In this document: positions 12,598 to 24,295 of the stretch, one piece after another
Numbering within the stretch: position 1 is the stretch's first letter
Layout: each line of letters starts with the position of its first letter
Source of the DNA: Lomentospora prolificans
Taxonomy: Eukaryota; Ascomycota; Sordariomycetes; Microascales; Microascaceae
DNA length: 64,000 nt
Assembly (NCBI GenBank): GCA_029532625.1
Contig: JARFXM010000011.1
Coordinates: 1,054,001 to 1,118,000 of the forward strand
Direction of reading: 5' to 3'
Program-made: the position numbers and the translations under genes
Notes under the pieces: generated by a model
Databases searched by the model: none
Told to the model about the DNA's origin: nothing
Seen by the model: only the letters and a program-made list of their open reading frames with translations

Positions 12598-13197
12598 GAC
12601 TCTTGTCTACCACTTGTGAGAACGGACCTAGTCCAGATTGGAGCCAACCCAAGGGCCCTCCCATGATTCTGGGAATCGCTAGAGGTCATTGTAGGGGTGC
12701 GAGAATGCGATGGAAAGAGCAGGGCTCGGGCGCAGGACGGGTATTTGGCGGGGAACCCAAATCCTTTCTTTTCCACTTTCCTCTTTCAAAAGACCTGAAG
12801 ATCTTCAGGCGTTCAGACGTGTACTTTGCATTTACATACGCCACTACGGCAAATTTACGACGTTAGAGAGCTATTTCCTCGTTCATGAGTGATTGGTTGC
12901 ATTATTTCTAGTTACATCCATAATCCCATCCTACGGAGTTCATGTATTGCGGTCAAATAGCTAATGATACATGTCCGTACTACTCAAAGTCATGGCGATG
13001 CTGCCAACCAGACGAGTCACTGTTGTAAACCCTCATGTTAGAGTATCTAGTCAACACTGCGCAGTATCCACGTTTAGAAACTGGATTAAGAATACCTCGA
13101 TTTATTAACTGATACAGCCTTGACCACTGATCATGCCTTGAAATTGCACACGAAACTAATCCGGATATCATCCTCCGCAACGCCATAACCTGACATT
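12598..13197. other. convergent intergenic region
   Basis: About 600 bp holding the 3' ends of the secreted-protein gene (plus) and the VIT/vWA gene (minus). It contains no supported ORF; likely 3' UTRs and terminators only. Confidence 0.6.
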
Positions 13198-16100
13198 TTA
13201 CATCAACTTCCCAAAGACGCCCTCAAGATCGTCCTGCTCAATTTCACCGACCACACTCTTCAACCAATCTAAAGCCTTCTCCGCAATCATGTCCCACACG
13301 TCCTTCTCGCTAGCCAGCTTCTTAGCCAAGTAGACCAGCACAAAAGCAGTCAGCCTGGCGTCGTCGTTTTCCTTCAGCTTTTCTGCCCAGGGTTCCGTGC
13401 TTGCCGTCAACGCAGCCGAGATCTTGTCATCCGCTACGCCGAGAGAGGTCAAAAGTTTGCTAGCAGATGAGGCGGGCCAGAATCCCTCAAACGTCTGCAG
13501 GTCCACAATCACCTCGAGGGGTTCTCCGGCGGGCTTTTCCTCGGCTTTTTTCTTGGTCGCCTCGAAACTCGTGCCAGGGGCTGCACTGTAAAGGTGACTA
13601 CCTGCTTGGGGCAGCGGGGCTTGTTGCGCGCCGAAAAGTGCACTTGTCGAAGCTCTTCCACCAAAAGTAGCAAAAGCAGAAGGTGCGCCAGGCGGAGGAG
13701 GTGGTGCTGCTGCTCCCGTTGGTGCGCCAAAGAGCGAGACACCAGAAAACGAGGGCACAGCGGCGGTAGCCGGAGCCGGAGCCGGAGCGGGGGGAGGAGC
13801 AGGAACAGGAGAAGCCTTCTTCTTAAAATTTCCGAATAGACCGAAACCTTTGGACGTAAGTGAACTGCTCGGACGTGCCCCCTTGGCGAATAATGCGGCC
13901 TGTGCCGCCTGCTCGTCTGCCCTCGCGGCTAGGTCGGGCATGTCGTACCCGCGAGTGAGCGTAGAATCGCAAACGCCACCACCCCCACGCGCCCGCATAC
14001 GAGTCGCGAGCTCTGGAGGTGCTGCCATACGGGCTGCTTGACTGACTTGAGTAACTCTCACAGGGCCGCCTCCACCAGCCCTATACTTGTACACTGCGGG
14101 CGCCGCATTATCACTTTCATCCTCAGAACTCTCAACTTCGACCTCGGCAAGTGGCTGCGTCAACTGCCTAGTCTCGCCGTCTTTTGACCCCTCCTCCACG
14201 GCGACAAACGAACACCACCGACCGGCAACCTGGTACCGAACGCCAAGACGAACGGCCTCGCGTTCAACCATATCAGAGAACCTGCCGTCGTACTTTTGCT
14301 TGAGGGACTTCTGAGCATCATCCTTGGCGTGATAAATCCATCCCTTGCCTTCCTCGAGCTCCTTGACGGCCTTGCGGGCAGCCAGCTGGTGTACAGTCTC
14401 TCCCGGTTCCTCTACGGTTGTCACGGGAATCTCGAGCTCAAGGGGACCATGGACAGAGGTACCACGAAGCATGACGGACTTGACCGGGCGCTTGACGGTC
14501 TCATCCGACATGAGAACGTAGACGCTGGTACGGTTGAAAGGGAAGAGAGGAGGGATCTCGAAAGGCGCCTGGAGAAGCTTGGGCTCTTTGACAGCGGGGA
14601 GGTGATCGAATTTCGACTCTGTTGCAGCTAATGGAGGCGCATCCTCCATCTCAGTATCGTCATTGGCGGTTGGGTTGAACAGCGAGATCGGCTTCTTCTC
14701 AGAAGTGCTCTCACTAACGGCCGTCTTCTCGCTCTCGGCATCATCGACAGCGAGGCAATCGACAACCTTTTCCACCAGCTCAAATTCGTCAGAGCCATCA
14801 ACACTCTCCTCATACTTGATCTCAAGGGTGTAATCCTTGATATGTGGGGTGAGGGCACCCTTGAGCATGCGAACAACCTTGTTATTCATCTTTTCGTGAT
14901 CACCCACGAGTTGCGAGAAACCGTTCCCGCACCGAGCGACACCCTCAACTAAAGATGTGCTAGCGCCAGTACCGATACCGAGGGTAAAGACTCGCACTGC
15001 TCCGTTGCTCTCTGCCACCTCTTTGTTGACGATGCCAAAAAGATTTTCTTGGTTCCAGATGTCGCCATCGGTGAGAAGGAACACCTCGAGGTTCATGTCT
15101 TTATATCGCTTCTCAAAAACGGCCTGGATGGGCTGGCACATTTCGGTACCGCCCATGTTTGCGTCAAAGGTATCAACATGGCGGGAAGCCTCGTCTAGAC
15201 TGGCCTTATCGTAAGATCTAGACCTCTCCCAAAGCAACGAGTATCTAGACCCGAAACTACAAATGTTGAACTTGACACCAACAGGAAGAGACTTGAGGAA
15301 GATGTGTAGGGCAGCCTTGAGGTTTGCAATCTTGCCCCATCCCATGCTTCCGCTCCTGTCACAGACGAAAACAATTTCTGGCCTGTCAGGGGGCAGGTTG
15401 AACTTGGGCACGAGGGTTGCCATGAGAGCTCTCTGGTTGGGCAAGGTGGGGTGGTTTTCGAGCAACGCCACAGGATCCGACGTGTTAGTAGCGATTACAT
15501 GGAGAATGAAGTCCTTGTCGAACTCGGTTGATCCCCAAGTGAGGGTAGCCGAAGCTTTTTGAAGAGACGGCTCGGCCTTGGGAGTAGTAGAAAGATTGCC
15601 CACGGCCACAGAAATGGGATGGCTAGGTGATTGAACAGCCTTGATGGCGGACCCTGCGGGCACCTGAGCGTCAACGACGATCTTGAGCCCGCCCTTGCCA
15701 CCAAGACTGCTGTTAGTGGAGAGCATGGACTCGGGCAACTGCCCATACCGGGGCGCGATCACGGCGGGAATTGTGTACCTAACTCCGTCGACTTCGGCAT
15801 CGTGCTTCAGCTCACCAAGATATGAGATTTCGACCTTGACGTCGGTGTTGGGGGGAATGTTGCCAACCGATGTGGTCCAGACATCGGCTGCCTCGGGAAT
15901 CTGTTCGAGGAGAGCGGCGGCCTCGCCGCGATCTCGGGCTTGCTCGTAGACCTCCCGGGCCTGTTGTTTTTCTTTGACAACACCCTTGACTACTCGGTCG
16001 CCTATCGTGCAAGTAAAGGCAACCACGCTTACTCCGTCGTAGATGGGGAAGGCATACTTGACTTCCTTGAGGGTCTGTGTGAGATCGGTGGTGGTGAAAG

Positions 16101-16239
16101 TCTGGGTTAAAGTGGTTCTAGAAACTGACGACAGGATGGAGACATGGGCGGCCATCTGGACCTGGGGAAGGTATTTCCGGACACGGTTGACCACGAAGAA
16201 GAGCCCACAAATATTGGTTTGGTGATAGACAGTCGACAT
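13198..16239 (-). CDS. VIT and von Willebrand factor A domain protein
   Basis: A single exon of 1013 codons plus stop, starting at the ATG at 16239. Residues about 30-165 form a VIT domain (inter-alpha-trypsin-inhibitor type; DGVSVVAFTCTIGDRVVKGVV and the QAREVYEQA stretch). Residues about 287-460 form a vWA domain with a complete MIDAS start, CDRSGSMG, and a downstream LLTDGDIW. A Pro/Ala-rich low-complexity segment near residues 805-890 precedes a conserved C-terminal helical block (LQTFEGFWPAS..LTSLG..) found in other fungal and animal vWA5-like proteins. Secretory features are absent apart from a hydrophobic patch at residues 11-18, so it is likely intracellular. Its molecular role is not well established; the vWA fold suggests metal-dependent protein binding. 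Confidence 0.93.
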   Translation of the reverse strand: MSTVYHQTNICGLFFVVNRVRKYLPQVQMAAHVSILSSVSRTTLTQTFTTTDLTQTLKEVKYAFPIYDGVSVVAFTCTIGDRVVKGVVKEKQQAREVYEQARDRGEAAALLEQIPEAADVWTTSVGNIPPNTDVKVEISYLGELKHDAEVDGVRYTIPAVIAPRYGQLPESMLSTNSSLGGKGGLKIVVDAQVPAGSAIKAVQSPSHPISVAVGNLSTTPKAEPSLQKASATLTWGSTEFDKDFILHVIATNTSDPVALLENHPTLPNQRALMATLVPKFNLPPDRPEIVFVCDRSGSMGWGKIANLKAALHIFLKSLPVGVKFNICSFGSRYSLLWERSRSYDKASLDEASRHVDTFDANMGGTEMCQPIQAVFEKRYKDMNLEVFLLTDGDIWNQENLFGIVNKEVAESNGAVRVFTLGIGTGASTSLVEGVARCGNGFSQLVGDHEKMNNKVVRMLKGALTPHIKDYTLEIKYEESVDGSDEFELVEKVVDCLAVDDAESEKTAVSESTSEKKPISLFNPTANDDTEMEDAPPLAATESKFDHLPAVKEPKLLQAPFEIPPLFPFNRTSVYVLMSDETVKRPVKSVMLRGTSVHGPLELEIPVTTVEEPGETVHQLAARKAVKELEEGKGWIYHAKDDAQKSLKQKYDGRFSDMVEREAVRLGVRYQVAGRWCSFVAVEEGSKDGETRQLTQPLAEVEVESSEDESDNAAPAVYKYRAGGGGPVRVTQVSQAARMAAPPELATRMRARGGGGVCDSTLTRGYDMPDLAARADEQAAQAALFAKGARPSSSLTSKGFGLFGNFKKKASPVPAPPPAPAPAPATAAVPSFSGVSLFGAPTGAAAPPPPPGAPSAFATFGGRASTSALFGAQQAPLPQAGSHLYSAAPGTSFEATKKKAEEKPAGEPLEVIVDLQTFEGFWPASSASKLLTSLGVADDKISAALTASTEPWAEKLKENDDARLTAFVLVYLAKKLASEKDVWDMIAEKALDWLKSVVGEIEQDDLEGVFGKLM

Positions 16240-17810
16240 GGTGGCGACTTGAGACGAGATGCGTATGGGTGAGGAAGGTTTTTGAGTTGGCTGCCTGGGG
16301 GGCGCAGGCTGCGAAGCTCCTATACAGCTTTTTCTGGAAATTCGGGGGTATGTAGAAGGGCCAGGGGCTGGGTATCACGGTTCGGAGAGTGGCGGACTTT
16401 GAAGATAATATGTAGAAGCTGTACGCCTGCGACTTTCGATCAATGGGCAAAGGGTGTTACAGAGAAGGTTCTGCTCGTGGGTTTGATGACCTGTCTGGCC
16501 TAGACAAAGCTGTTTATTCGAGATAAAGATGGAAAAAGAGGTGAAGTCAAGCGATGGTGCCAAGTTGCGACTTTAAATATGAGCTGGCGACGTCAATCAT
16601 CCGTTGATGCCAAGCCATTCTTAGAGCTTGCCTTGCCCATCTAGACTCAAATAGGACATTATGACTCCAGCTCTTTGGCCTCAGCCACAGCAGTGTTGTT
16701 GCATGGACCAACTAGAGGGCGACCATCTCCCTGGTGCCTCGTGGTGGGCGGTGCCTGGAGATCTGCCTGGAGAGTTCAGTGCGGGGTAATGTTGATCGAG
16801 GCAAGAGCCAGCCAGCCAGCAAAGAACTCAACTCTAAGCCTGGCTTACAAACCAAGGGGCAGAGCTTCGCCCTTTCAGTCCATTCCCACGTCATCTCGTA
16901 AGATAACCTTACCTCTGCGCACCTTGCTGCCTAGGTACATTAACTATACTAGCTTTGAACAAGATTCCGTAGCATTAGACCTCGATTTTCTCGGCAGACG
17001 GATTAACCTCTGTCTCATCTGTCGCCTCGGGCTGTGGGGCGACGCAAACTAGCGCTAGCGTCAGCACACTAAAACCCCAGTAATTCCGCTGCCTGTTCCC
17101 CTGAGCTAGCGGCTGTAGCGCTGGCGGGCTGCCTCCTGCACGGGCCTGGCCAGGCCAGCTGTGCCAGCTCTCGAATCCAACCCCCCATGGATCAACATGC
17201 TGACATTAACCAAACTCTTGGGGATCAATTCGGGAACTGCTTGAGCCAACCTGGTCCTGATTGGCCCAAGGTCAGCCTTGCCAGCGAAATAGAGTTATTA
17301 CAGGCATCCATTCGCAAAATACCCATGCCCTACGGGTCACCTTCCGTTTTTTTTTTTTTTTTCTTGGTTCCGCTCCTGGAGGAAGTTGGATCTAATGTAC
17401 CTCCGTACTACAACACTAAGTTCGAGAGAAATTTCCTATGGCTGAAGTCTAGCACGCCCAAGCTTGTTATTACGCTAGCTTAGGGAGCTCGGGAGCTCGC
17501 CAGCCAGTGGATGACTAACTCGCTGTCTCGAATCAATGTCCAGTGACCGCGAGCATAGAACTCGGCTCCCACACTCACACTCGACATTTCGTGATTGTCA
17601 TTCCGCTACACGCCTCATCAAAAATTCCAAGACCAACCCCCAACCCCTTACTCCAACGGTTGAAGCTCTCGAGGAATACTGCAGGGCGGCGCACGCTTTC
17701 CCGATCCCGCATATTTCCAGATTACCGAACCAAAGTATTACAGTCTACCACTATCTTCGTAATTTCCACCACCCTCTCAGCCCCTCAACTGGCGCTGTCC
17801 CACAAACATA
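16240..17810. other. divergent promoter region
   Basis: About 1.6 kb between the start codons of the vWA gene (minus) and the SWIM/RING gene (plus), so it should carry both promoters. It contains nested GCTAGC palindromes, for example CTAGCGCTAG at 17049-17058, a GGCCTGGCCAGGCC stretch near 17142, and a poly-T run near 17347. No supported ORF. Confidence 0.55.
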
Positions 17811-19107
17811 ATGGCCGACAGGCGTCGACGCTACGAACCATCAGCCGCACCCTCTGCGCATTCCCTTGTAGCTAAGCCTGGCGCTAAGAGGAAGGCTGGT
17901 TCAGACTTCGAACCGACTTCACGATCCAGGTCAATCTCCGTTGAGGTACTCGATGCACCACCGACGGAGTGGAAGAACAAGGCGTCTAGGAGACCAAGGG
18001 CCGCGGGGGTTGCTGATAGGCCCCCTGCCAAGAAGTTGAAAAGAGCACAGGAAGAAAAGCGCCTGAGAAGGTACAGTGGCTCTTAAAATGCCAAAAGTGG
18101 AGGAGCCAGCAGCATCGGCTAATACGCCCGCAATCTAGGTTCCGACCAGAGCCTCCACAAACCTTCCATCCAATCTTTGAGCGTGCGCGATCCCAGAGGT
18201 GTGTCGATTTACCAGCCAGGTCGCGCACTTGACGCAGACACCAACCTAACATGGAGGCCTCTACAGATTCTTTGTCTTATCACGTCGGGAAGCTGGCACT
18301 CCCGAGTGCCCGGAGCAGTTGGTTGAGCTTGCGGGCTCGACGGGAAACATATACACAGTCCACATCGGGAGAATCCCAAGCTGTACATGCCCTCACAGCG
18401 TCAAAGGACACCAATGCAAGCACATCATCTATGTACGACGATTATTATGGCTTCCACCACGCAATTCCACCACCCATTAACTGGTACCTGCAGGTGATGA
18501 GCCGCGTGCTCCGAGCCGAATTCCACCACGTTTACCAACTCGCCCTGCTGAGCACCGAACTGCGGGAAATTCTATCCGCGGCCCCGCCCATCGAGACCGA
18601 CGCTCCATCTTCAACCTCCGACTCTAATGAATCTGGCAAGAGAAAGCCGATCGAAGGCGACTGCCCTATCTGCTTTTGCGAGTTTGACCTCAACGAGAAG
18701 GATTCAATTACGTGGTGCCGGGCCGCGTGCGGTCAAAACGTCCATGCGCATTGTTTCCGCATGTGGGCGACTACGAAATGTCCCGGGCGCGAGTCCGAGG
18801 CGACGTGCCCTTATTGTCGGAGCGTGTGGGGTGTGGAACTTGAGCCCGCTAAGATAGTGAGGGCTGGCAGGAAGGTGAACGAGGAGGGATATGTCAATAT
18901 TGCAGATCAATTGGGTATTAGCGAGGAACGAGGTATGTGGACCTTTCAATCTATTCGGTATCTCTGTAGCGAGATCTAACTGCTGCCATCTCGACAGATT
19001 CGAGCACGTATTACAGCAGCCCTCTGAGGTTCTGGAGTAACAGTGGCGGGTCAAATCGTAGGCGGGGCTATTCCGGCAGCTCTCGGTCTCGCCACAGGTA
19101 TTTCTGA
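17811..19107 (+). CDS. SWIM and RING zinc-finger protein (probable E3 ubiquitin ligase)
   Basis: Five exons, 17811-18070, 18139-18198, 18267-18432, 18494-18932 and 18998-19107, join to 344 codons plus stop. The N-terminus is basic with an NLS-like AKKLKRAQEEKRLRR stretch. Exon 3 encodes RFFVLSRREAGTPECPEQ, then a SWIM zinc finger (CTCPHSVKGHQCKH, near residues 145-160). Exon 4 holds a RING-type finger (CPICFCEF .. CRAACGQNVHAHCF .. CPYCRSVW, about residues 218-270), then a conserved EEGYVNIADQLGIS block. The tail is Ser/Arg/Gly-rich. The order SWIM then RING matches fungal SWIM-domain proteins related to animal ZSWIM2/MEX, expected to ubiquitinate unknown targets. The SWIM part is invisible in the longest open frame because the 61-bp intron 18433-18493 changes frame. 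All four introns are GT..AG and frame-consistent. Confidence 0.9.
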
Positions 19108-19589
19108 GCCCACAACCCCAGCCATCTCAAGACCGTAGAAGAAACTCCAACCGTAGCAGCAGACCTGCTTGACTTGTTAGGAATTTCACGGGGAAATGTC
19201 ACCATAGATCTGATTCAAATGAGAACCCTTCCATTAATCCCTTACTCATTTCAGCTCTGTGGGTCGGAACGGAGCTGAAAGTCTTGAGCCCGGAAAGGTA
19301 GCTCGGCTCCGTTCATGCCAGTTCCTGCTCACGTTTCTTTGGCGGGGAATTCGGGTCGCAGCCGACTGGTGTGAGACGCTAAGAGCTCGTTTCGCCGTTC
19401 AATGAGCCCCGTGTGCGGCCAAATGGTAAAGCCAATCGGGCTGGAACACCACCCTCGTGCGCCCTGCTTTGGAGCTTGCCTGGCTGGCGATCTCCTGCCC
19501 CTCATTTCGATAATTGAGCTGCTCAAACTGCCCCGCAGAGACAGCATTCTTCAGCAGTTTCGACTCTAAAGCATTTTTCGCATTTCGCG
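19108..19589. other. intergenic, 3' of SWIM/RING and promoter of kinase-like gene
   Basis: About 480 bp between two genes on the plus strand. I see no ORF or motif beyond likely UTR sequence. Confidence 0.55.
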
Positions 19590-20877
19590 ATGGGTTTCGA
19601 CTTTACGGATTTTCTCAAGGCTCAGTCGCCTGGTGCGACGTATGAGATAGCATCTCTCGATGGTGGGCTAGTCAATAATACGGTTCGCGCCAAAAAAACC
19701 CGCGGCGACGAGAGTGCTCCGGCGAGTCTTATTCTAAAGCATGCGCCGCCCTACGTTGCCGCCGCCGGACCTGAATTCCCTTTCTCTCAGGAGCGTCAGG
19801 TATATCTCTTCCCTTTGTTGTTTACCCAATTGGTCAATTGGCATTTGAGAAGAAACTGATCGTGATTGCGCCACCCGTTAGACCGTTGAAGCTACCGCCA
19901 TACGCGCTTTCCAGGTTTCTGGCACCTTGGCCAGCTTACCCGCTGATGGACCCGTTATCGTGCCCGCTGTCATCGCCCATGACCCTGCCTCCGCCATTCT
20001 TGCGCTTGAAGACCTAGGGCCTCTGTCGACATTATGGGACATGCTGTCGCCAGTTGCGTGCGCAAATATCCCCGAAGTAGAGTTTCAATCTGCCTACGGA
20101 AAGCTCGGCGAGCGCATCGGTCGGTTCTTTGCAAGGGTGCATACAGCGGAGACAGCCTCCAAACTCTACAGTGACCCTGAGACATCAAAGACTCTTTCAC
20201 ACAACCTTACCGAAAGCATTGTGAACGACGTAGCAGTTATTCCTATTATTAAGCGCCTCAATGAGTTCTCCATTCCTGGAGCAGAAACAATCCACAGGAG
20301 GATTACGGAGGCGTACCACGCCCCGAAGACGCTGCCGCGGTTTTCTCTAGGAGACTTTCACCCCGGCTCCGTTCTCGTGGAATCGTGGGAGAGGCAACCC
20401 TACATAGCAGGCGAATCGCGCAAACTAGCAGTCATTGATTGGGAGTTTGCCAGGCTGGCAGGTGGGGGGGTAAATAGCGACATTGCCCAATTCCTCGCCT
20501 CCCTTCACTGCCATCTCAAGAGCTTGGAAGACACTGAGCCTTCGTACAAGGCAGCTCGGGTGTTTGTAGATGCGCTTGTCAAAGCCTATGCCGAGAACAC
20601 GGATTTCAACAGAGAGGGAGTGATTTCCTCTAATGATAAGCTGAAGCTGCTAAGGGAGACGTTGATTTTGCACGGAAGGGAAATGATTAATCAGGCATTT
20701 GAGAGGAAGGGCAAGTGGTCAGGTGGCGATGAATCGAGGACTAGAATGATTGCCAAAGGAGCTTGGTATGTAAGGAAGGCTGGAGACGATATCCAGGGTC
20801 TGAAGGAGCAAGAGAACTGGGAGGCGCTCATTGGAGGGGACGATGGCTTCATCATGGACTTGTTTCTGTTCAGGTAG
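19590..20877 (+). CDS. APH/choline-kinase-like phosphotransferase
   Basis: Two exons, 19590-19799 and 19882-20877, encode 401 codons plus stop. This is the APH fold (aminoglycoside phosphotransferase / methylthioribose kinase / choline kinase superfamily), which phosphorylates small molecules in the cytosol; the substrate is unknown. Visible features: an N-terminal nucleotide-binding lobe with LDGGLVNNTVRA and the likely lysine in LILKHA, the helical QTVEATAIRAF stretch joined across the intron, the catalytic-loop Asp in SLGDFHPGSVLV, and the metal-binding Asp in AVIDWEFARL. The usual HxDxxxxN loop has Leu in place of His and Ser in place of Asn. Late helical motifs NSDIAQFLASLHCHL and WYVRKAGDDIQ agree with fungal homologues. 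Start chosen as the only in-frame ATG before the glycine-rich segment. Confidence 0.88.
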
Positions 20878-23800
20878 GAGGCATCGGGAAGCAATCCACT
20901 TGATACCCTTCCTTCCGCCCCTTTGCTTCCTAATTGGGCCTTTCTATCACCAATGCTATTTCCCAATTCGACACATTTGTCTGATAGGAAGGAGAGGCCA
21001 AACTATTTCCAGTTTTAGAACCATAAATCATCTATAGAATCACGAAAAGATGTTACTCACCAGTTTGCATGTCCTTCGATCCTTCCTGCGCCGGCAATCA
21101 TGAATCAGAAATTTTCTTTTAGTCTCAGCCAGCGGCATGTGAATGCTGTCAGACCTCAATTATTAAAAGACCCCAATCCTCCTACCAGCCTTTCCCTCTA
21201 CATATCCCAGATTGATATCCAAATCTATGGGGTCGATCCCAAACCCGGCACTCACCTAAGGTATAGTGCAAAATATCCTCTTGCCCATATTCCAAAGTAC
21301 AGAACATAAAAAGGCCCCAAGTTCTCAAAGCAGTACAGTACTAACCAAGGAGAAAAGTCTCGAACCCTTTCCTCATATATACAGCCTGGCGCTCAGAAGT
21401 AGGCAGGCATGGGAGGTACCCGACCATTAAATAAGATGTACAAACCTGCACAGAAAAGGCCCCATCTCCAGAGAGACTCGAAGAAAAGCCTCTGGGGGCT
21501 CATAAAGGACGGCTTCCCATGAAAATGAAACAGTCCTGAACCCAACAGCATACCAGGATTCGATAAAGAAGATTGGTCCTGCTGGAATTATGAAGATAAG
21601 AATATCCAGGATTGTAACATTCTCTACAACAACCCTCACTATCACCCTGACCTACCACCCTGACGAGGAAATCATCGCTACCGAATCTGACCAGCTTCTT
21701 GGTCCTCTAGTTCACGGTAGACCAATTATATGGGGTTCAGATGAGGCATTGCTTGAACCTCCCGGTCGTTTTCTCGAAGGTTATACTCGCTGTGGAGGAT
21801 CACGAAAGCCAAGAGACTACGAGCTGATGCTACAGCCCATAACGGGACTTTTACACGCCGGCATAGGTTGTACGACTGGTTCAGCGGAGACGTCTGCTCC
21901 CATAGAAACCGTCATCGGACCACCGCCCTGGGGGATTCACAGCCAAACTTCTGGCAACTGATAACAACGTCGTTGCACCCTGGTCATAAGCGGCCCGAAT
22001 TACAGTACCTGCCATTCATATAAAGATAACACGAAATTCAGTGAGATGTAAACGAATCGACCTATGACAATCGCGATGCGAACGGTCTTTATACACAGTC
22101 TATGCAACGCAGACAAGCCAAGGACTAGCACCTACAGTAGGAGGAGTAACTGGAATACCATTGTTTCCAAAAGCAGTTACACGGGGCCCCGATTCTAGTT
22201 TAAAAGGCCCAATTCTTAGATGAGGCTATGGCCAAGGTAACTAGTTCAATCTTCAAGGCTAGGCAAGCCCATGTCGACGACTTCGGCGCGGCGAAGGTAT
22301 GGGTGGGACCTTCAAATGGCGATAACTGCACCCTTCATCTCGCTTATTGACGCCGTTGTCAGGGGTGGTGGATGAACCACAGAATCAATGTCTGGATGTT
22401 TCATCCATCGGTTTCCAAGTGGGTAATTTGAGGATTTTATACACGAAAGCTCGCCGACCCTCAAAGCTACTCAAAGCTACTTATAGCACGTCATATTGGA
22501 GAGATTCAGGTCAAACCGGGATGGTTGGTCAGCATGGATCAGTACTTTTTGTCCTCGACTGGAATGACGGTGGCCTGCGCTGGGACCATGGGTGTAATCG
22601 ATCAACTTCCTATTCATCTCTTCGAACAACTCTTGCGGCTTATATCAACGGCACCACAATCATAATAAATATACGAGTTTTCGCAGATAGCCCTGGAGCC
22701 ATACATGTACTGTGGCGACGTCGCTAGGACACAGAACCCTAAGACGGTTGAGGCTGGGAATCTTGACCCGGGTGGTCGGGTACGCAAAGACGGGGTTGTG
22801 GTATTAATACTAAAGGTACGCGTCTATCTATATATACACATACGCGAGACTCTCTCGGGAAGGTAGCCAAGCAAGCCGCGAGGGGAACACCAACGAGAAC
22901 GAGAGATTTCCGCGATACCACGGGATTACCAATTTCATGCGACCCTTGATATCTTAGTTTTCTGTCCCAATCCGTTGGGGTGTTAGAAGAGATGGAATAG
23001 AGGGGTTCTGGTAGCGAGTCAGATTCGCTGCGGACGTTGCCCCTTGAGGTTTCTAGAGCCAGTAGATCTTCGGTGAAGAGAACTGGCGCTCTTTCACTAC
23101 AAGGCTGTTCTATATGCCTTTCTGTCCACGCTCTGCCTTGGCCCTGGCTGGCGACGAATGCCTCTTTGCAATTGCGCCGGCTCAGGGCGCTGGCTGAAGG
23201 GATTGAGGTGCCGGATGGAGAGGAGAGTACTCTGAAGTAGTCTTTCAAATAATTGAGAAAATCCTTATTCAAGTCTCAGTTCGCAATCGAATAAAGATGT
23301 CAACATGGAGAGGCTGGTCAGCCCTGTTTTGTTGGCTGCTGCGAGCCCAAGTAATTGCAAATATCCATGTTGTCCCCGGATGTGCCAAGCTGTCCAGAAG
23401 TGGCACCTCACTTCTCGGGTGGGAGCTGGAGAGTGGGTAATGGTCCAAAGGCTCCACTTGAATTTTTGTTTACCCGTGCCACCGCGCCCGACGTAGGATC
23501 CGGTCGCGAAACGCACCCACACCAGGTATTTCCTCCGGACCTATTATTAGTCTACGACCGTAGTTTGTTAGCCTCTGAGGACATTCCAACGTACGAAGTA
23601 GAGTTTAGCCACTTTGAGCACGCCAAGCGATCTTTTTCGGTGTTGGTTTTGATGTTCATACCAAAAACTATCCATTGATGGGTCGCGCATCGCCTCGCGC
23701 AGATGCTACTACAAGGTCGGCTTTTTCGACGGCATACCCTGAAGGTTGGGGCTTATAAAAGAGACCAAACCGAACGGAAGAGCGCTAGTGTCCGAAGCCC

Positions 23801-23949
23801 TCTCCCTCCATGTAACTCTGACAGCCCTCTCTTTCTTGGCGAAGGCGCGGCTTGGAGGGAAAGCTCTATTCGTACATTACTCGCGGATACTGCAAGCTAG
23901 ATATCACCAGCACCTAACCCAACACCTATTGGATTCCTAGCAAATACTC
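20878..23949. other. gene-poor, probably decayed sequence
   Basis: About 3 kb with no recognised gene. Weak frames exist at 21590-21961 plus (123 codons, ATG start) and 22739-23272 minus (non-ATG start) but neither has a motif I know. A 10-bp tandem copy (CTCAAAGCTA) occurs near 22459-22479. The block leads into the transposase relic, which supports decay of old mobile DNA, though most of it cannot be assigned. Confidence 0.5.
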
Positions 23950-24295
23950 GAATTATGGTCAATGATGATACAAAATCCCCCCAACCTAAAAGACACTATA
24001 TATAATAGCAAACACATGATGATCAGATTAGAATTCGGGTCTTTCAATTCATAGCCTGCTTATAGCCTAGATCTGAACCTAATTGAGAATGTTTGGTTTT
24101 GGGTGAAAGATTGGATCGAAATGCATCACGATATCTAGACGGTTGCGCGGCGGGAGCTTCGCGCGGTGGTTGAACAGGTGTGGGAAGCTATTCTATAGAA
24201 TCTGCGCATCTATCTTTCATACTTACTGGTGACAAGGCTTAACGAGGTACTTCGGCGAGATGGGGATCGTGTTGGTACCTAGAGCTGTGTATAAT
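23950..24295 (+). mobile_element. Tc1/mariner-type transposase relic
   Basis: Translation shows the conserved C-terminal block of a DDE transposase of the Tc1/mariner group: an AYSLDLNLIENVWFWVKDW segment at about 24060-24113 (family consensus SPDLNPIEnlW, which holds the third catalytic acid). It is followed by a RRELRAVVEQVWEAI helix and a YLLVTRLNEVLRRDGD tail. Upstream, IMVNDD (about 23952) matches the position of the second catalytic Asp motif. Several in-frame stops (near 24048, 24134 and 24196) and missing N-terminal DNA-binding parts show it is dead. No terminal inverted repeats could be made out, so the ends are approximate. Confidence 0.75.

Noticed and set aside
11804..20877. A possible secondary-metabolite or effector cluster
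   Set aside because: The neighbours (vWA, SWIM/RING, APH-like) share no pathway and no backbone synthase, oxidase, transporter or cluster regulator is present.
22347..22727. Frame with a faint fucose-lectin-like look (GTTIIINIRVF)
   Set aside because: Non-ATG start, only a vague match over a few residues, no repeated blades.
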